The notes under the pieces: generated by a model
Told to the model about the DNA's origin: nothing
Databases searched by the model: none
Seen by the model: only the letters and a program-made list of their open reading frames with translations
Part shown: one piece after another, positions 35,044 through 45,436 of the stretch
Layout of the letters: each line of letters starts with the position of its first letter
Numbering within the stretch: the first letter of the stretch is position 1
Origin: JACNKJ01 sp964344565
Lineage (GTDB): Bacteria; Krumholzibacteriota; Krumholzibacteriia; JACNKJ01
Reading direction: 5' to 3'
Assembly (NCBI GenBank): GCA_964344565.1
Contig: CAYFNT010000001.1
Location: forward strand, 266,951 to 330,950
DNA: 64,000 bases
Translations under genes and position numbers: made by a program

Positions 35044-36213
35044 ATGCCCAGAGGTCTCAAGAAGCCGGGCCCCTTGGAGGCCTTCGACCAGCGCGATTCG
35101 GTGTTCACCCGAGCGCGGCTACAGCCCGGCACCGCGATCCACGACGAACACTACGCCCGCAGGCCCGAGCACTGGGAGGCCGATCACCGCACGCGCAAAC
35201 TTCCGCACCTGGCGTCGCCCGGCGGCCAACGATTCGAAACCCAGGCCGCCCTGCTCACCCAATCCCAGTTCGCCGCCTCGGATCTCATCGCCGAGGCCGT
35301 GGAAGGCAGCGAGCATGTCAGCGGAGGCCAGGTGCCCGAGGGTTTGGCCCATGGGCCGAGCGCGGGGACAGAATTCGCACTCGATGATTCCAGCCCCGCG
35401 GGTCTGAGCGCCTTCGCCAAGGACGCGTCCCTGTTTCTGGGCGCCGACGACTCGGGCGTGACCGCCATGGATTCGAGCTATCTCTATTCCCATCGCGGAC
35501 GGCCCCTGGACAAGCACGGCGAGGTCCCCGAACTGAAGCATGGCCACGCCATCGTGCTCGTCTTCGCCATGAGGCCGGAGTACGTGTCCTCCGGACCCGA
35601 ACTGATCAGCACCGCGGAGGTGGCGAGGGTCTATCAGAAGGCCGCCGCGGCCTGCTTCGCGCTGGCGGATTCCCTTCGCCGCCTCGGACATTCGGCGAGG
35701 GCGCATGTGGATTCGAACTATCTCGTGGTCTGTCCGCCCCTGGCGGTGGACGCCGGGTTGGGGGAGCTCGGGCGTCACGGCATCCTTATCCATCCGCGTC
35801 TGGGATCTGGGGTGAGGCTCGGCGTCGTCACCACAGACGCCGAACTCGCGCCGGACGGGCCGGGCAACTGGGGCATCGCCGAGTTCTGCAGGTCCTGCGA
35901 GAAGTGCGCAAAGCTCTGCCCGGCGGCGGCCATTCCCACCGGAGATTCAAGCGTGGTTCGGGGAGCGGAGAAATGGCCGCTGAATGCCGAGCGATGCTAT
36001 CACCACTGGCGGACCCAGGGAACCGACTGCGGCATCTGCTTGCGTGTCTGCCCCTTCACGAAACCAGATACACCGCTGCACCGCTTCGTCAGGCGCACGG
36101 TGGCGGCCACCTCGATCTTCAACCGAGCCTTCGTGTGGATGGACGACCTCTTCTACGGTTCGAGCCGCGAGCCGAAAAAGGTGGCCGGCTTGAGACCCAA
36201 GGAAAAGACCTGA
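35044..36213 (+). CDS. Reductive-dehalogenase-like / QueG-like [4Fe-4S] protein
   Basis: A 389-residue protein whose C-terminal 130 residues carry two ferredoxin-type clusters: FCRSCEKCAKLCPAAAIPTG, then CYHHWRTQGTDCGICLRVCPFTK. This cysteine spacing and the KWPLNAERCYHHW linker are those of the RdhA reductive dehalogenase family, and more distantly of epoxyqueuosine reductase. The N-terminal part should form the cobamide-binding domain. There is no Tat signal and no membrane-anchor gene (rdhB) nearby, so it is probably cytosolic and not a classical organohalide-respiration enzyme. The ATG at 35044 has CAGGAGGGAG upstream. Substrate unknown. Confidence 0.75.
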   Translation: MPRGLKKPGPLEAFDQRDSVFTRARLQPGTAIHDEHYARRPEHWEADHRTRKLPHLASPGGQRFETQAALLTQSQFAASDLIAEAVEGSEHVSGGQVPEGLAHGPSAGTEFALDDSSPAGLSAFAKDASLFLGADDSGVTAMDSSYLYSHRGRPLDKHGEVPELKHGHAIVLVFAMRPEYVSSGPELISTAEVARVYQKAAAACFALADSLRRLGHSARAHVDSNYLVVCPPLAVDAGLGELGRHGILIHPRLGSGVRLGVVTTDAELAPDGPGNWGIAEFCRSCEKCAKLCPAAAIPTGDSSVVRGAEKWPLNAERCYHHWRTQGTDCGICLRVCPFTKPDTPLHRFVRRTVAATSIFNRAFVWMDDLFYGSSREPKKVAGLRPKEKT

Positions 36214-36225
36214 GCGCGGACGGCC

Positions 36226-37032
36226 TCAGCGGTAGAGAGCTTTCACTTCGCTCCAGCTGGTTTCCTCCACCGGCGTGTCCACGATATCGTAGATCACGAT
36301 CTTCGAAGCGCCGCGCGCGCTTTCGTCCACGAGCACCGCGCTGAGTTGAATGATCAGATTCCGCTCGATCATGGTCGCCCCCCGCACCTTGAAGAGTTCG
36401 CCGATCAATGGGATATCGCCGAGCAGCGGCCCGTTCTGATCCACCTTGTGCACCGTGTTGTTCACGGTGTCCGTGACCCAGAGGGCCGCGCGCTCGTTGT
36501 CCACCGCGATGCCGCTGGCGCCGGGGATGGCGACGCTGATGGGAATGAAATCGGGAAAGCTCAGGAAGTTGCCGTCCCATTCTCCGCGATAGATCGGTTC
36601 GTCCAATCCGCCGATGAAGATGGTGTTTCCGTCAACGGCCAGGGCGCGATTGGGATCGATGGGCGAGAAGACCGAACCTTGGAAGACCCCACCGGGGTCG
36701 AAGAAGTGCAGTTCCAGTCACTCGCTGCCCCAGAACCCTCCGGGGACGGCGCTCAGGTCCAGATGTCCGTGATCGGTGTTGTTGGGGAACTGGACGAAGG
36801 TGTCGATGATGTCCCCTGTTTCGCCCACCGTGTGGAATCGAGGTGGGGTAACCCCGTCGCCCCGATCCGAGACGATGAACTTGTCGCCGTCCCAGGCCAG
36901 GCCGAAGGCGTCGATGATGTCGGAATCCAGTTCGATGATCTGGGCCTCGATGAGAACCTGGGGAAGCTCGGCCGACGCCGTGAGCGGCAGCGTCGCGATG
37001 AGGACAGCCAGCAAGGGAATGCGGGCGATCAT
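36226..37032 (-). pseudogene. Chimeric secreted protein (secretin ends around a propeller core) with an in-frame TGA and VKALYR tail
   Basis: A signal peptide (1-21) is followed by LPQVLIEAQIIELDSD, which looks like the start of a secretin domain. It changes to GLAWDGDKFIVSDRGDG, a propeller blade. Blades continue to VNNTVHKVDQNG, then the secretin end motif GPLLGDIPLIGELFK...IERNLIIQLSAVLVDE, and finally the tail ETSWSEVKALYR. So a propeller core sits where a secretin barrel core should be. An in-frame TGA at 36718-36720 follows GGFWGSE; the frame then continues LELHFFDPGG, so a TGG to TGA change is likely. As it stands a 104-residue fragment would be made. The secretin reading is from memory of motifs. 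Confidence 0.6.
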
Positions 37033-37258
37033 GGTAACTCCTTCCAGCGGATGGATTCGGGGACATCAGAGATAGCACAATTCTACTGCAAAATGCGAAT
37101 CAATGCCCAGGGCTCAGGGATGAAACACTCTTTTTTCAGCGCCGAATCCGGAGTCTGAACTCCTGCAACCGGCTGAAATCCTTGCGTATGCGGAAGCAAC
37201 TGGCGATCTTGAGGAATCTTCGGACAGCATCGGCTCAATCTCACCAAGGATCCCTTTC

Positions 37259-37993
37259 TTGCCTCACCCAACGCGCATCGCAGCGGCTGCGCTGCTGGTT
37301 CTGACCCTCGGCCTGCCGGCCCTGGTCCTCTTTCCGCCCCGGCCCGTCATGGAGGCCTTGGCGGAGGCCCACCCCGATGTGCTCTTCTACGTGGAGACCG
37401 ATCGTCCCGCCCTGGCACTTACCCTCGATGACGGTCCCCACGCCGAAGTGACCCCGCGCATCCTCGATCTGCTCGCCGAACACGAGGCCCGCGCCACCTT
37501 CTTCCTCATCGGCGATCGGGTCGAAGGCAACGAAGGCCTCATGCATCGCATGCGCGATGAGGGACACGAGCTGGGCAATCACCTCAGCGAGGATCGAGCG
37601 GCCCTGGGGCTTTCGCCCGAGATCTTCGAACGCCAGCTCGTCCGGACGGATTCGCTGCTCGCCTTCGGCGAGGAATCGGATTCGGCCAAGTGGATGCGGC
37701 CGGGTTCCGGATGGTTCAACGGTCGCATGGTGGAGCAGAGCGCCGAGCACGGCTATCGTCTGGCCCTGGGCTCGGTCTATCCCCACGATCTGCTACTGAA
37801 GAGTCCCAGGCTGATATCGGAGTTCATTCTCAGTCGCGCCTACGCGGGATCGGTGCTCATCCTCCACGACGGGGACGGGGATCCGGAGCGAACCTTGGAA
37901 GTGCTCGAGCGCATTCTGCCGGTGCTCAAGGAGCGGGGATTCGAGATTCTGACCCTGTCGGAACTGACCGCTCTGGAGGAGGGTCGGAGTTAG
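37259..37993 (+). CDS. Polysaccharide deacetylase (NodB-type, CE4)
   Basis: A 244-residue protein with an N-terminal membrane or signal segment (about 5-27) and a NodB homology domain: ALTLDDGPH (first motif with catalytic and metal Asp), HELGNHLSED (the H-x3-H metal motif), MRPGSGWFN (third motif) and VLILHDGDG near the end (fifth motif). It removes acetyl groups from N-acetylglucosamine polymers or peptidoglycan at the envelope. The start is a TTG at 37259 with AAGGA upstream; there is no ATG at this end. It converges without a gap on the ABC permease gene. Confidence 0.85.
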   Translation: MPHPTRIAAAALLVLTLGLPALVLFPPRPVMEALAEAHPDVLFYVETDRPALALTLDDGPHAEVTPRILDLLAEHEARATFFLIGDRVEGNEGLMHRMRDEGHELGNHLSEDRAALGLSPEIFERQLVRTDSLLAFGEESDSAKWMRPGSGWFNGRMVEQSAEHGYRLALGSVYPHDLLLKSPRLISEFILSRAYAGSVLILHDGDGDPERTLEVLERILPVLKERGFEILTLSELTALEEGRS

Positions 37994-39175
37994 CTAGGCA
38001 CCCGTTCCCTGGGTCTTCAGGAAACGCATTCCTATCAAGGCGAACATCAGCCCGAATCCCAGAAGCACGAGAGACGGCAGAACCACGCTCGAGAGGCCGT
38101 AGCCGAATGAGACGAGGGCGTGGAAGCCGTTCATGGCCCAGGCCGTGGGAAGCAGATGCGCCGCGGTCTGGAACCAGCGCGGCGTGATTTCCGCGGGCCA
38201 CCAGCAACCGCCCAGGGCGGCCAGCCCCATGCTCATGAGCCATCCCACAGAACCGGCCTGCTCCGGCGACTTGAGTACGGCGCCGAGAAGCGTGGCCAGC
38301 CCCGTGCAGGCGACGCAGTAGGCGAGCACGAGCAGGATGAGCCCCGCCAGGGAATTGCCGTAGGACATGGCCTCGCCGAAGGAGAAGAGTGTGATGAGCT
38401 TGCCCGCCACCAGCAGAATGACGGTCTGCCCGAGGGCGATGATCATGCGCCCGACGAGTTTGCCCGCGATGACCTGTCCCCGGCCCAAGGGAAGGCTCAT
38501 CTGCCGCGTGAGCATGCCGGACTGTTTCTCGATGGTGAGAAAGACCCCGCCGTAGATCACCGTCATCATGAGCACCGTCATTACCAGAATGCCCGGCACG
38601 CTCTGGGCCTGACCCGTGGGCACGGCTCTGCCGCGGCCGGCCGTACTCGCCTCGAGGGTCACCAGGGATTCCCGCTGGCCCAGGGCCGCGAAACTCTCGC
38701 CGGGATTCCCGCTTTCGAGAGCGCCGCTTCCGTCCATTTCGATGAGACGGCCCACCGAGCGCACCACCGTGCGGATGATGTGCACTTCGGCGGCGAGTGC
38801 GTAGTCGGCGTTGGTGTCGGGCTCCTTCTGAAGTTCGAGGGTCTGCTGTTCGCCGGCCAGCGCTCCCTCGGTGAATCCCGCGGGAATCACCAGGGTGCGC
38901 ACCTTCCGCTCTGCCGAGTCCAGGGAATCGGGATGAAACTCGGTGAGCGCGATCTGCTCGTCTTCGAGTTCGGCCACCAATGCCCGCGCCAGCCATCCTC
39001 CGTCGTGATCGACGAGACTGAGCGAAACCTGATTCGTCCCCGAACCGCCGCCGAAGTTCATGTTGCTGAACAGCCACATGAGGAAGATCGGCAGCAAAAG
39101 CATCCAGATGACGGATTGGCGGTCCTTCAAGGTGAGTCGCAGATCGTTCAGGCCGAGTTGGATGATCTTCTTCAT
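37994..39175 (-). CDS. ABC-2 type exporter permease (second of two)
   Basis: A 393-residue membrane subunit: a first helix (about 24-44), a large periplasmic domain (45-180) with an internal NADYALAAEVHIIRTVVRSVG helix, then five helices in the last 220 residues, as in the NatB/YhgE-like ABC-2 permeases. It overlaps the preceding permease by 4 bp (ATGA). With that permease and the ATPase it should form an inner-membrane exporter; the substrate is unknown, though drug, lipid or sodium efflux are common for the family. Confidence 0.88.
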   Translation of the reverse strand: MKKIIQLGLNDLRLTLKDRQSVIWMLLLPIFLMWLFSNMNFGGGSGTNQVSLSLVDHDGGWLARALVAELEDEQIALTEFHPDSLDSAERKVRTLVIPAGFTEGALAGEQQTLELQKEPDTNADYALAAEVHIIRTVVRSVGRLIEMDGSGALESGNPGESFAALGQRESLVTLEASTAGRGRAVPTGQAQSVPGILVMTVLMMTVIYGGVFLTIEKQSGMLTRQMSLPLGRGQVIAGKLVGRMIIALGQTVILLVAGKLITLFSFGEAMSYGNSLAGLILLVLAYCVACTGLATLLGAVLKSPEQAGSVGWLMSMGLAALGGCWWPAEITPRWFQTAAHLLPTAWAMNGFHALVSFGYGLSSVVLPSLVLLGFGLMFALIGMRFLKTQGTGA

Positions 39176-40439
39176 GCGCCCGCTCCTCTCACGAGATTCC
39201 GATTGAGGAGCACGCCGCCCAGGAGCAGCAGCACCACGCCCATGCCCGCCAGCATGGCCACCGAGGGAAGGATGTCCGCCATCGAGGCTCCCTCGCCGAG
39301 CAGCGCCTTGTATCCCTCGGTGCCCCAGTAGAAGGGGGAGAGGGGCGAGATCATCCGCAGGATGCCCGGCATGCCGTCCACGCTGAAGAAGCTGCCGCCG
39401 GCGAAGGCCATGAAGAGATAGACGATGGACGAGATCACCGAGCCCCGTTGAACCGTGCCCGAAGCGCCGTAGATGGCCGCGGCCGATCCGACTACGGCGA
39501 GAATCAAGGCCAGGGACAGGACGAGGAAACCCGCGAAATCGATGGGATCCTGCGCGGCGAAGGCTCCGATGCCCGAGAGTATCGCCAGGCTGATCAATGC
39601 CATGGTCGCCGAGAAGACGGCTTTGGCGCGAAGCACCGCCGCCGGACTGAGAGGTCCCTGGATCTGCCGTCTCAGGGTGCCGGCCTCACTTTCGGTGAGG
39701 ATGTCCCGCATGGCCAGATCGCCGACCAGGAAGAGCGCATAGACCGAAACGCCCGGCAGCACGAAGAGGAAGATCTGGAAGATGCCGAAGCCGGCCTCGT
39801 CCTCTTCTTCCTCCTCGGCGTCCACCGCGCCCAGATCGGTGGAAGTGAAGCTGATCACGGGCGGAAAGGCGTACTCGCCGGCGCCTTCCAGGGCATCGAA
39901 GACCGCCACCGAGATCGTCGAAACCGTCTCGGCGTTCATGTCCAGGGCATCGCCCTCGAGGTAGGGGGCCAGGGTGTCCATGGGCTCACGAAGCACCCGC
40001 GAACCGGAATCGAGAAGCTCCGTGAGAACGCCGCCCAGCTGCTCGGCGATTTCGGGCAGTATCCCCTGGGCTGGATTGCGGATGAGAACCAGGCTCGTGG
40101 GCGTGCCCTCGATGAGATCCTCGGTGAAGTTCTCGGGGATGCGCAGCAGGGCCGAAGCGTCGCCGTCCTCGATGCGCGCTAGGCCTTCTTCGCCGACCAC
40201 TTCCACATCGAAATACTGGGCCATCTGATCGGAACTCATGGCAGAGATGAGGGAGTTGCCGAAAAAGTTGTCGTCTAGGTTTTCCACGAGCAGGTGAACC
40301 TGAGGCGTACCACCGCCGCCGAACGCTGTGGCGATGATGAGCGAGAACATGATGGGAAAGGCGAGCACCACCAAGAGGCCCAGGGGCGAGCGGGCCTTGC
40401 GGAGCAGGTCCTTGCGGACCATGAGCAATAGGGTTCGCA

Positions 40440-40440
<1 letters not shown>
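39172..40440 (-). CDS. ABC-2 type exporter permease (first of two)
   Basis: A 422-residue paralogue of the next permease: one N-terminal helix (RSPLGLLVVLAFPIMFSLIIA), a periplasmic domain of about 200 residues and six C-terminal helices (FQIFLFVLPGVSVYALFLVGD ... LLLLGGVLLNRNL). An acidic EEEEEDEAGF stretch lies just before the second helix. ATG overlaps the ATPase stop (ATGA). Two unlike permeases with one ATPase suggest a heterodimeric membrane part. Confidence 0.88.
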
Positions 40441-41369
<929 letters not shown>

Positions 41370-41544
41370 GGGGGATACTCCCTGGCGAGGGTTAGAGTTG
41401 GGCTGACGAAGACTATTCCGTGGATCCTTGCAGTTCAAGGATCAAAAGTTATCGATCGTTTACGGAGCAATGTGAGATCCGGCTAGCGCAGCAATCGCGA
41501 TCTTGTTACAAGGTGAATGCGATTCGATCGTCCTTTGGAGGAAC

Positions 41545-42153
41545 ATGTCAGACAATGCCAAGAAGCGCGGCGGTTGCCTGCGCACCTTGGGCTTCGTGCT
41601 CCTGGTGGTTCTGCTCTCCGTCGCGGCTTCGGTATGGGCCGTGAAGACCTTCGTCTTCCCGCCCGACTTCGAGCCCGTGGAGCTCAGTCCCGACGAGGAG
41701 CGAGAACTCGCGGCCAAGCTCGGATATCTGGAGCCCGAGGCCTACCGGGAAGATCCCGAGGATCGCAGCCTCCGATTCACCGAACGGGAGCTTAACGCGC
41801 TTCTGGCCAGGAACACGGACCTGGCCGAACGGGTGGCCATCGATCTGTCGAAGGATCTCATCAGCGCCAAGGTGCTCGTACCCATGCCCGAGGACTTTCC
41901 CATGCTCGGCGGTCGGACACTTCGCGCGAAAGCCGGACTCGAGATGAAACTTCGAGGGGGGAATCCCGAAGTGCTGCTCAAAGGCGTCACGGTCATGGGG
42001 CTTCCGCTGCCCAACGAATGGCTCGGTGGCCTGAAGAACGTCGATCTCATGCAGGAATTCAGCGGAGAAGGTGGATTCTGGCAGACACTGTTCGGAGGTC
42101 TCGAGGAATTCCGAATCGAGGACGCCGAACTGATCGTCCGCGTAAAAGAGTGA
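41545..42153 (+). CDS. Single-pass membrane protein of unknown function
   Basis: A 202-residue protein with one N-terminal helix (about residues 11-33) and a periplasmic domain with LRFTERELNALLARNTDLAERVAIDL and an amphipathic beta region (LRAKAGLEMKLRGGNPEVLLKGVTVMGLPLP). The pattern resembles a family of single-pass proteins seen in many diderms, without assigned role. TTTGGAGGA precedes the ATG at 41545. The next gene begins 11 bp after its stop, so they form a pair. Confidence 0.65.
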   Translation: MSDNAKKRGGCLRTLGFVLLVVLLSVAASVWAVKTFVFPPDFEPVELSPDEERELAAKLGYLEPEAYREDPEDRSLRFTERELNALLARNTDLAERVAIDLSKDLISAKVLVPMPEDFPMLGGRTLRAKAGLEMKLRGGNPEVLLKGVTVMGLPLPNEWLGGLKNVDLMQEFSGEGGFWQTLFGGLEEFRIEDAELIVRVKE

Positions 42154-42164
42154 CAAGGAGAACC

Positions 42165-42470
42165 ATGCGTAAATCCATGATGTTGGCGGGAATCGTCTTC
42201 GGTGTGCTGCTCGTGGCCGGATGTGCTGCAGGCCCGAACCAACTCATCGGCATGCCCGGCTCCTACGAAAGCCCCGCGGGATTCTGGAAGGGTCTCTGGC
42301 ACGGATTCATCGTGCTTTTCACCTTCATCATCTCGCTGTTCAACGACAATGTGAGCATCTACGAGGTGCACAACACCGGCAAGCTCTACCACTTGGGATA
42401 TCTGCTGGGCGTCATGATCTTCTTCGGTGGGAGCAGCAAGGGAACGGTCTGCGGCAAGAAGAAGAATTGA
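42165..42470 (+). CDS. Small lipoprotein with one or two membrane helices
   Basis: A 101-residue protein with lipobox LVAGC (Cys at residue 20), then SYESPAGFWKGLWHGFIVLFTFIISLFNDNVSIYEVHN and LYHLGYLLGVMIFFGG. Small proteins with this pattern (membrane segment then 'vy...N.G..Y..Gf.lG') occur in many bacteria and have no known function. ACAAGGAGAA precedes the ATG. Confidence 0.7.
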   Translation: MRKSMMLAGIVFGVLLVAGCAAGPNQLIGMPGSYESPAGFWKGLWHGFIVLFTFIISLFNDNVSIYEVHNTGKLYHLGYLLGVMIFFGGSSKGTVCGKKKN

Positions 42471-42487
42471 ACGAAGCTTCTCGAATC

Positions 42488-42516
42488 GGCGCCTGGTGAT
42501 CCAGGCGCCATTGTTC
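42488..42516 (+). terminator. Rho-independent terminator
   Basis: GGCGCCTGG / CCAGGCGCC with TGAT loop followed by ATTGTTCT. Confidence 0.65.
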
Positions 42517-42588
42517 TACCTTACCCCTTCCAAGCCCGCTATTGCGGGCCACCTACCATCTGCCGGCGGCTTGCCGATCCCTACGCGG

Positions 42589-43614
42589 ATGTCGGTGCAT
42601 CTATTCGAACCGAACATCCGGAGAGCTAGCATCAAAACCGAATCCATCGATTGGAAGTCCGTCGTGGGGCCCTATGAGAGCCCCAGTCTATGGCGCAGCC
42701 TTCTGCAACTGACCAATACACTGCTGCCCTATCTGGCCCTGCTGGTGGGTATGTATTTCAGCATGCGGCTGTCCTATTGGCTGACCCTTCTGCTTGCGAT
42801 TCCCGCCGCGGGCTTCATGGTGCGCACCTTCATCATCTTCCATGACTGCGGTCACAACTCCTTCTTCCGATCCCGCTCCGCCAACCGGATTACGGAATTC
42901 TGCACGGGTCTGCTCTGTTTCATGCCTGCCCAAAGCTGGTCGCGGGATCACGCCAGGCACCACGCATCCTCCGGAGACCTCGATCGCCGGGGAACGGGGG
43001 ATATCTGGACACTCACCCTGCGCGAATACAAGGCCCGGTCCCGATGGAGCCGATTCGTCTACCGCCTTTATCGCAATCCCGTGGTGTTGCTCGTTCCCGG
43101 TCCCCTCTACCTGTTCCTCATCGACAGTCGCTACTGGAAATCGGGAACCGATCTGCGCCAGCGACGGGCCATCCTTCTCACGAATCTCGCGGTGGCGGGA
43201 GTCGTGCTGGCGGCCATACTGACCATCGGAATCAAGGCCTACCTGCTCGTTCAGCTGCCTGTGCTCATGATCGCCGGCGCGGGGGGGATCTGGCTCTTCT
43301 ACGTCCAACACCAGTTCGAAGGCACCTACTGGGAACGCCACGAGAATTGGGACTTCATGAGGCAGGCTCTCAGGGGCGCTTCATTCTACAAGCTGCCCAA
43401 GATCCTGCAGTGGTTCAGCGGGAACATCGGCTTTCATCACGTGCACCATCTCAGCCCGCGCATCCCCAACTACTTCCTGGAGCGCTGCCACAAGTCCAGT
43501 TCGCTCTTCGACTCGGTGCCTCCGCTCACGCTCAAGAAAAGCCTGCGCGCGCTGCGTCTGCATCTCTGGGACGAGGACCGCGGATCGCTGGTCGGCTTCG
43601 ACGCTGTCCGGTAG
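42589..43614 (+). CDS. Membrane fatty-acid desaturase
   Basis: A 341-residue inner-membrane di-iron enzyme of the acyl-lipid desaturase family. The three histidine boxes are HDCGHNSF, HARHHASSGD and HHVHHLSPRIPNY, with four to six membrane helices between them. It introduces a double bond into membrane acyl chains using oxygen, which fits an oxygen-exposed organism and the globins close by. The ATG at 42589 is the first that keeps a normal N-terminus; no clear ribosome site is seen. The exact position specificity (such as delta-12) cannot be told. Confidence 0.88.
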   Translation: MSVHLFEPNIRRASIKTESIDWKSVVGPYESPSLWRSLLQLTNTLLPYLALLVGMYFSMRLSYWLTLLLAIPAAGFMVRTFIIFHDCGHNSFFRSRSANRITEFCTGLLCFMPAQSWSRDHARHHASSGDLDRRGTGDIWTLTLREYKARSRWSRFVYRLYRNPVVLLVPGPLYLFLIDSRYWKSGTDLRQRRAILLTNLAVAGVVLAAILTIGIKAYLLVQLPVLMIAGAGGIWLFYVQHQFEGTYWERHENWDFMRQALRGASFYKLPKILQWFSGNIGFHHVHHLSPRIPNYFLERCHKSSSLFDSVPPLTLKKSLRALRLHLWDEDRGSLVGFDAVR

Positions 43615-43687
43615 ACAGGCTTTATCGCACTCAGGAAAACTAGCTCCGATCAAGCAGCGGAACGAGGACTTCGGCCCACCTTTGAAG

Positions 43688-45294
43688 CTATAGGCTTCCG
43701 GGCCTCGGCAGGCGAAGGCCGAAGCGAGCCCAGTTTCCCGGGTCGGCCTCGGCCCAGGTCTCTCCACCATGGCTTTCCAGAATCTGCCGTGTCAGGAAGA
43801 GACCCAATCCGCTGCCCCGCTTGCCTCGGGTGTTCTCGTTCTGAAGGCGATTGAACTTGCCGAAGAGCGTGGTCGAATCCTGTTGGCTAAATCCCTCGCC
43901 TTCGTTCCAGACGCTCAGCTCGACGCTCCCCTCGTGCACCTTGATCTCCAAGCGGGCCTGTCCCTCTTCGCGTCCGTACTTGGCGGCATTGGACAGGTAG
44001 TTACTCAAGGCGATTCGCAGCAGTTCGGCGTCGCCGTCCACTTCGAGAGTGTCGGTGAAGTCGACTTCGAGTGTCACACCTCGAGATTTGAACAGGGGTC
44101 TGCTCTGCTCGACGGCGGGCTGTATCACGGATTCGGCGAGGTCGATTCGCTGAATGTCCGGTTGCAGTTCACCGCGTTCGGCTCTTGAGAGGTCGAGGTA
44201 GTTCTTGACCATGTCCTGAAGCTCTTCGCTGTTGCGCTTGATGCGCACGAGGAAATCCCGCGCGCTGGGTGGCACTTCGCCGAGATTTCCTGCGACAAGC
44301 CCACCGTCACCAGCAATCCCAGGGCGAGCACGACGCCCACGGGAATCAGGAAGCGGGCGATGAGGTGGGCGCGGAGCTCCTCGTAAGGGGCCTCGAGCAG
44401 TCCGACGTAGAGCATGCCGATGATCGAGCCATTGGGATCTCGAATGGGCGTGTAGGCGCTGAGGTACCAGGCGTCCACCACCCAGGCCCTCGAGTGCCAG
44501 CGCAGGCCCTCCTCGAGCACGGCTTTCTGCACCTCACGGGAAACTGTCGTGCCGATGGCGCGGCGACCCTGCGCGTCCAGCACATTGGTGGCCACGCGTG
44601 TGGGTCCCAGGAAGAAGGTGACGGTTCCCAAGGGCTTCCCACCGTGGGTTTCCTCTCCGTAGACCAGGAGCCTCGTCTGGTCCACGCGTTCGTACTGATG
44701 GTTGAAGCTGCGGCCGCCGTAGATGATCGATGTGATCGAGCCCTTCGCGTCCTTTACGGGAACCGCGAACCACTGCATGAGGCAGGACAGCGTGACGACT
44801 TCGCCGTCCGGGGATCGGATGACCTGATCCCGGCGAAGCGATTCGCCGCCCTCGAAGAGGAGGCGATCCTCGTCCAGCTTCAAGATTCCCCAGGCCGAGT
44901 TGCCGCTGAGGGCACGGGTGAGGATGGGATCTCGCTGGATGTCGACCGGCGCGGAGGCGTCGGCATATTCGCCGGCCAGTGGAGTCCCGTCGGTGCCGCA
45001 TAGATTGAGGACGCTCAGATTCAAACGAACTCGAAGACGGTCGAGCTGGGAGTTGCGATCCTCGGTATTGACGGTCTCCTGAAACTCGTGCACGGACTTC
45101 TGCATGATATCGGCGAATCGCTGGAGGTCTTCCTGGTAGAGGGAGACGACCATGTCCAGATCGCGATTGACGCGTTCCTGGGCCTCGCGGATGACCGAGT
45201 TCTGAATGCTCTGAACTCCGATGATGCTCACGCCGAGGGTGGCCGCGAGAAGCAGGAACAGGAGCCCGCCGATGATGGCTACTCGAATGGACAT
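43688..45294 (-). pseudogene. Cache-domain sensor histidine kinase with its HAMP and phospho-acceptor region deleted
   Basis: The first part (45294 to about 44290) encodes a membrane helix, a periplasmic Cache domain (ending WVVDAWYLSAYTPIRDPNG) and a second helix (LIPVGVVLALGLLVTVGL). The second part (about 44300-43688), in another frame, starts LGEVPPSARDFLVRIKRNSEELQDMV and continues through YLDLSRAERGEL to a complete HATPase domain with N-box LSNYLSNAAKYG and GSGLGLFLTRQILESHGG. Between them the HAMP domain and the H-box with the phosphorylated His, some 80-100 residues, are missing and the frame shifts. The product cannot autophosphorylate. No response regulator gene is adjacent. Confidence 0.75.
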
Positions 45295-45388
45295 CGCACA
45301 TCCTTGAGATCTGGGCGGCCCCGCACGGGTCGCCGAAGGATGCGAAAGTAACGCGAGCGGAGGGCTGCCGCCATGGCGAATATGAAGA

Positions 45389-45418
45389 ACCCTCCCGGTG
45401 CGGTCCCGGGAGGGTTTC
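45389..45418 (-). terminator. Terminator hairpin after the exported globin gene
   Basis: Minus strand AACCCTCCCGG / CCGGGAGGGTT, followed by CTTCATATTC. Confidence 0.55.
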
Positions 45419-45436
45419 GACCATGGGACGAGCCGA

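Noticed and set aside
8141..37032. TGA reassigned to Trp in this organism
   Set aside because: Many intact genes here end in TGA (for example at 8022, 11746 and 20469), so two in-frame cases are better explained by mutation or error.
37145..37161. AATCCGGAGTCTGAACT upstream of the polysaccharide deacetylase gene
   Set aside because: Twelve of seventeen bases match the operator but both arms are damaged and symmetry is lost; no promoter fits around it.
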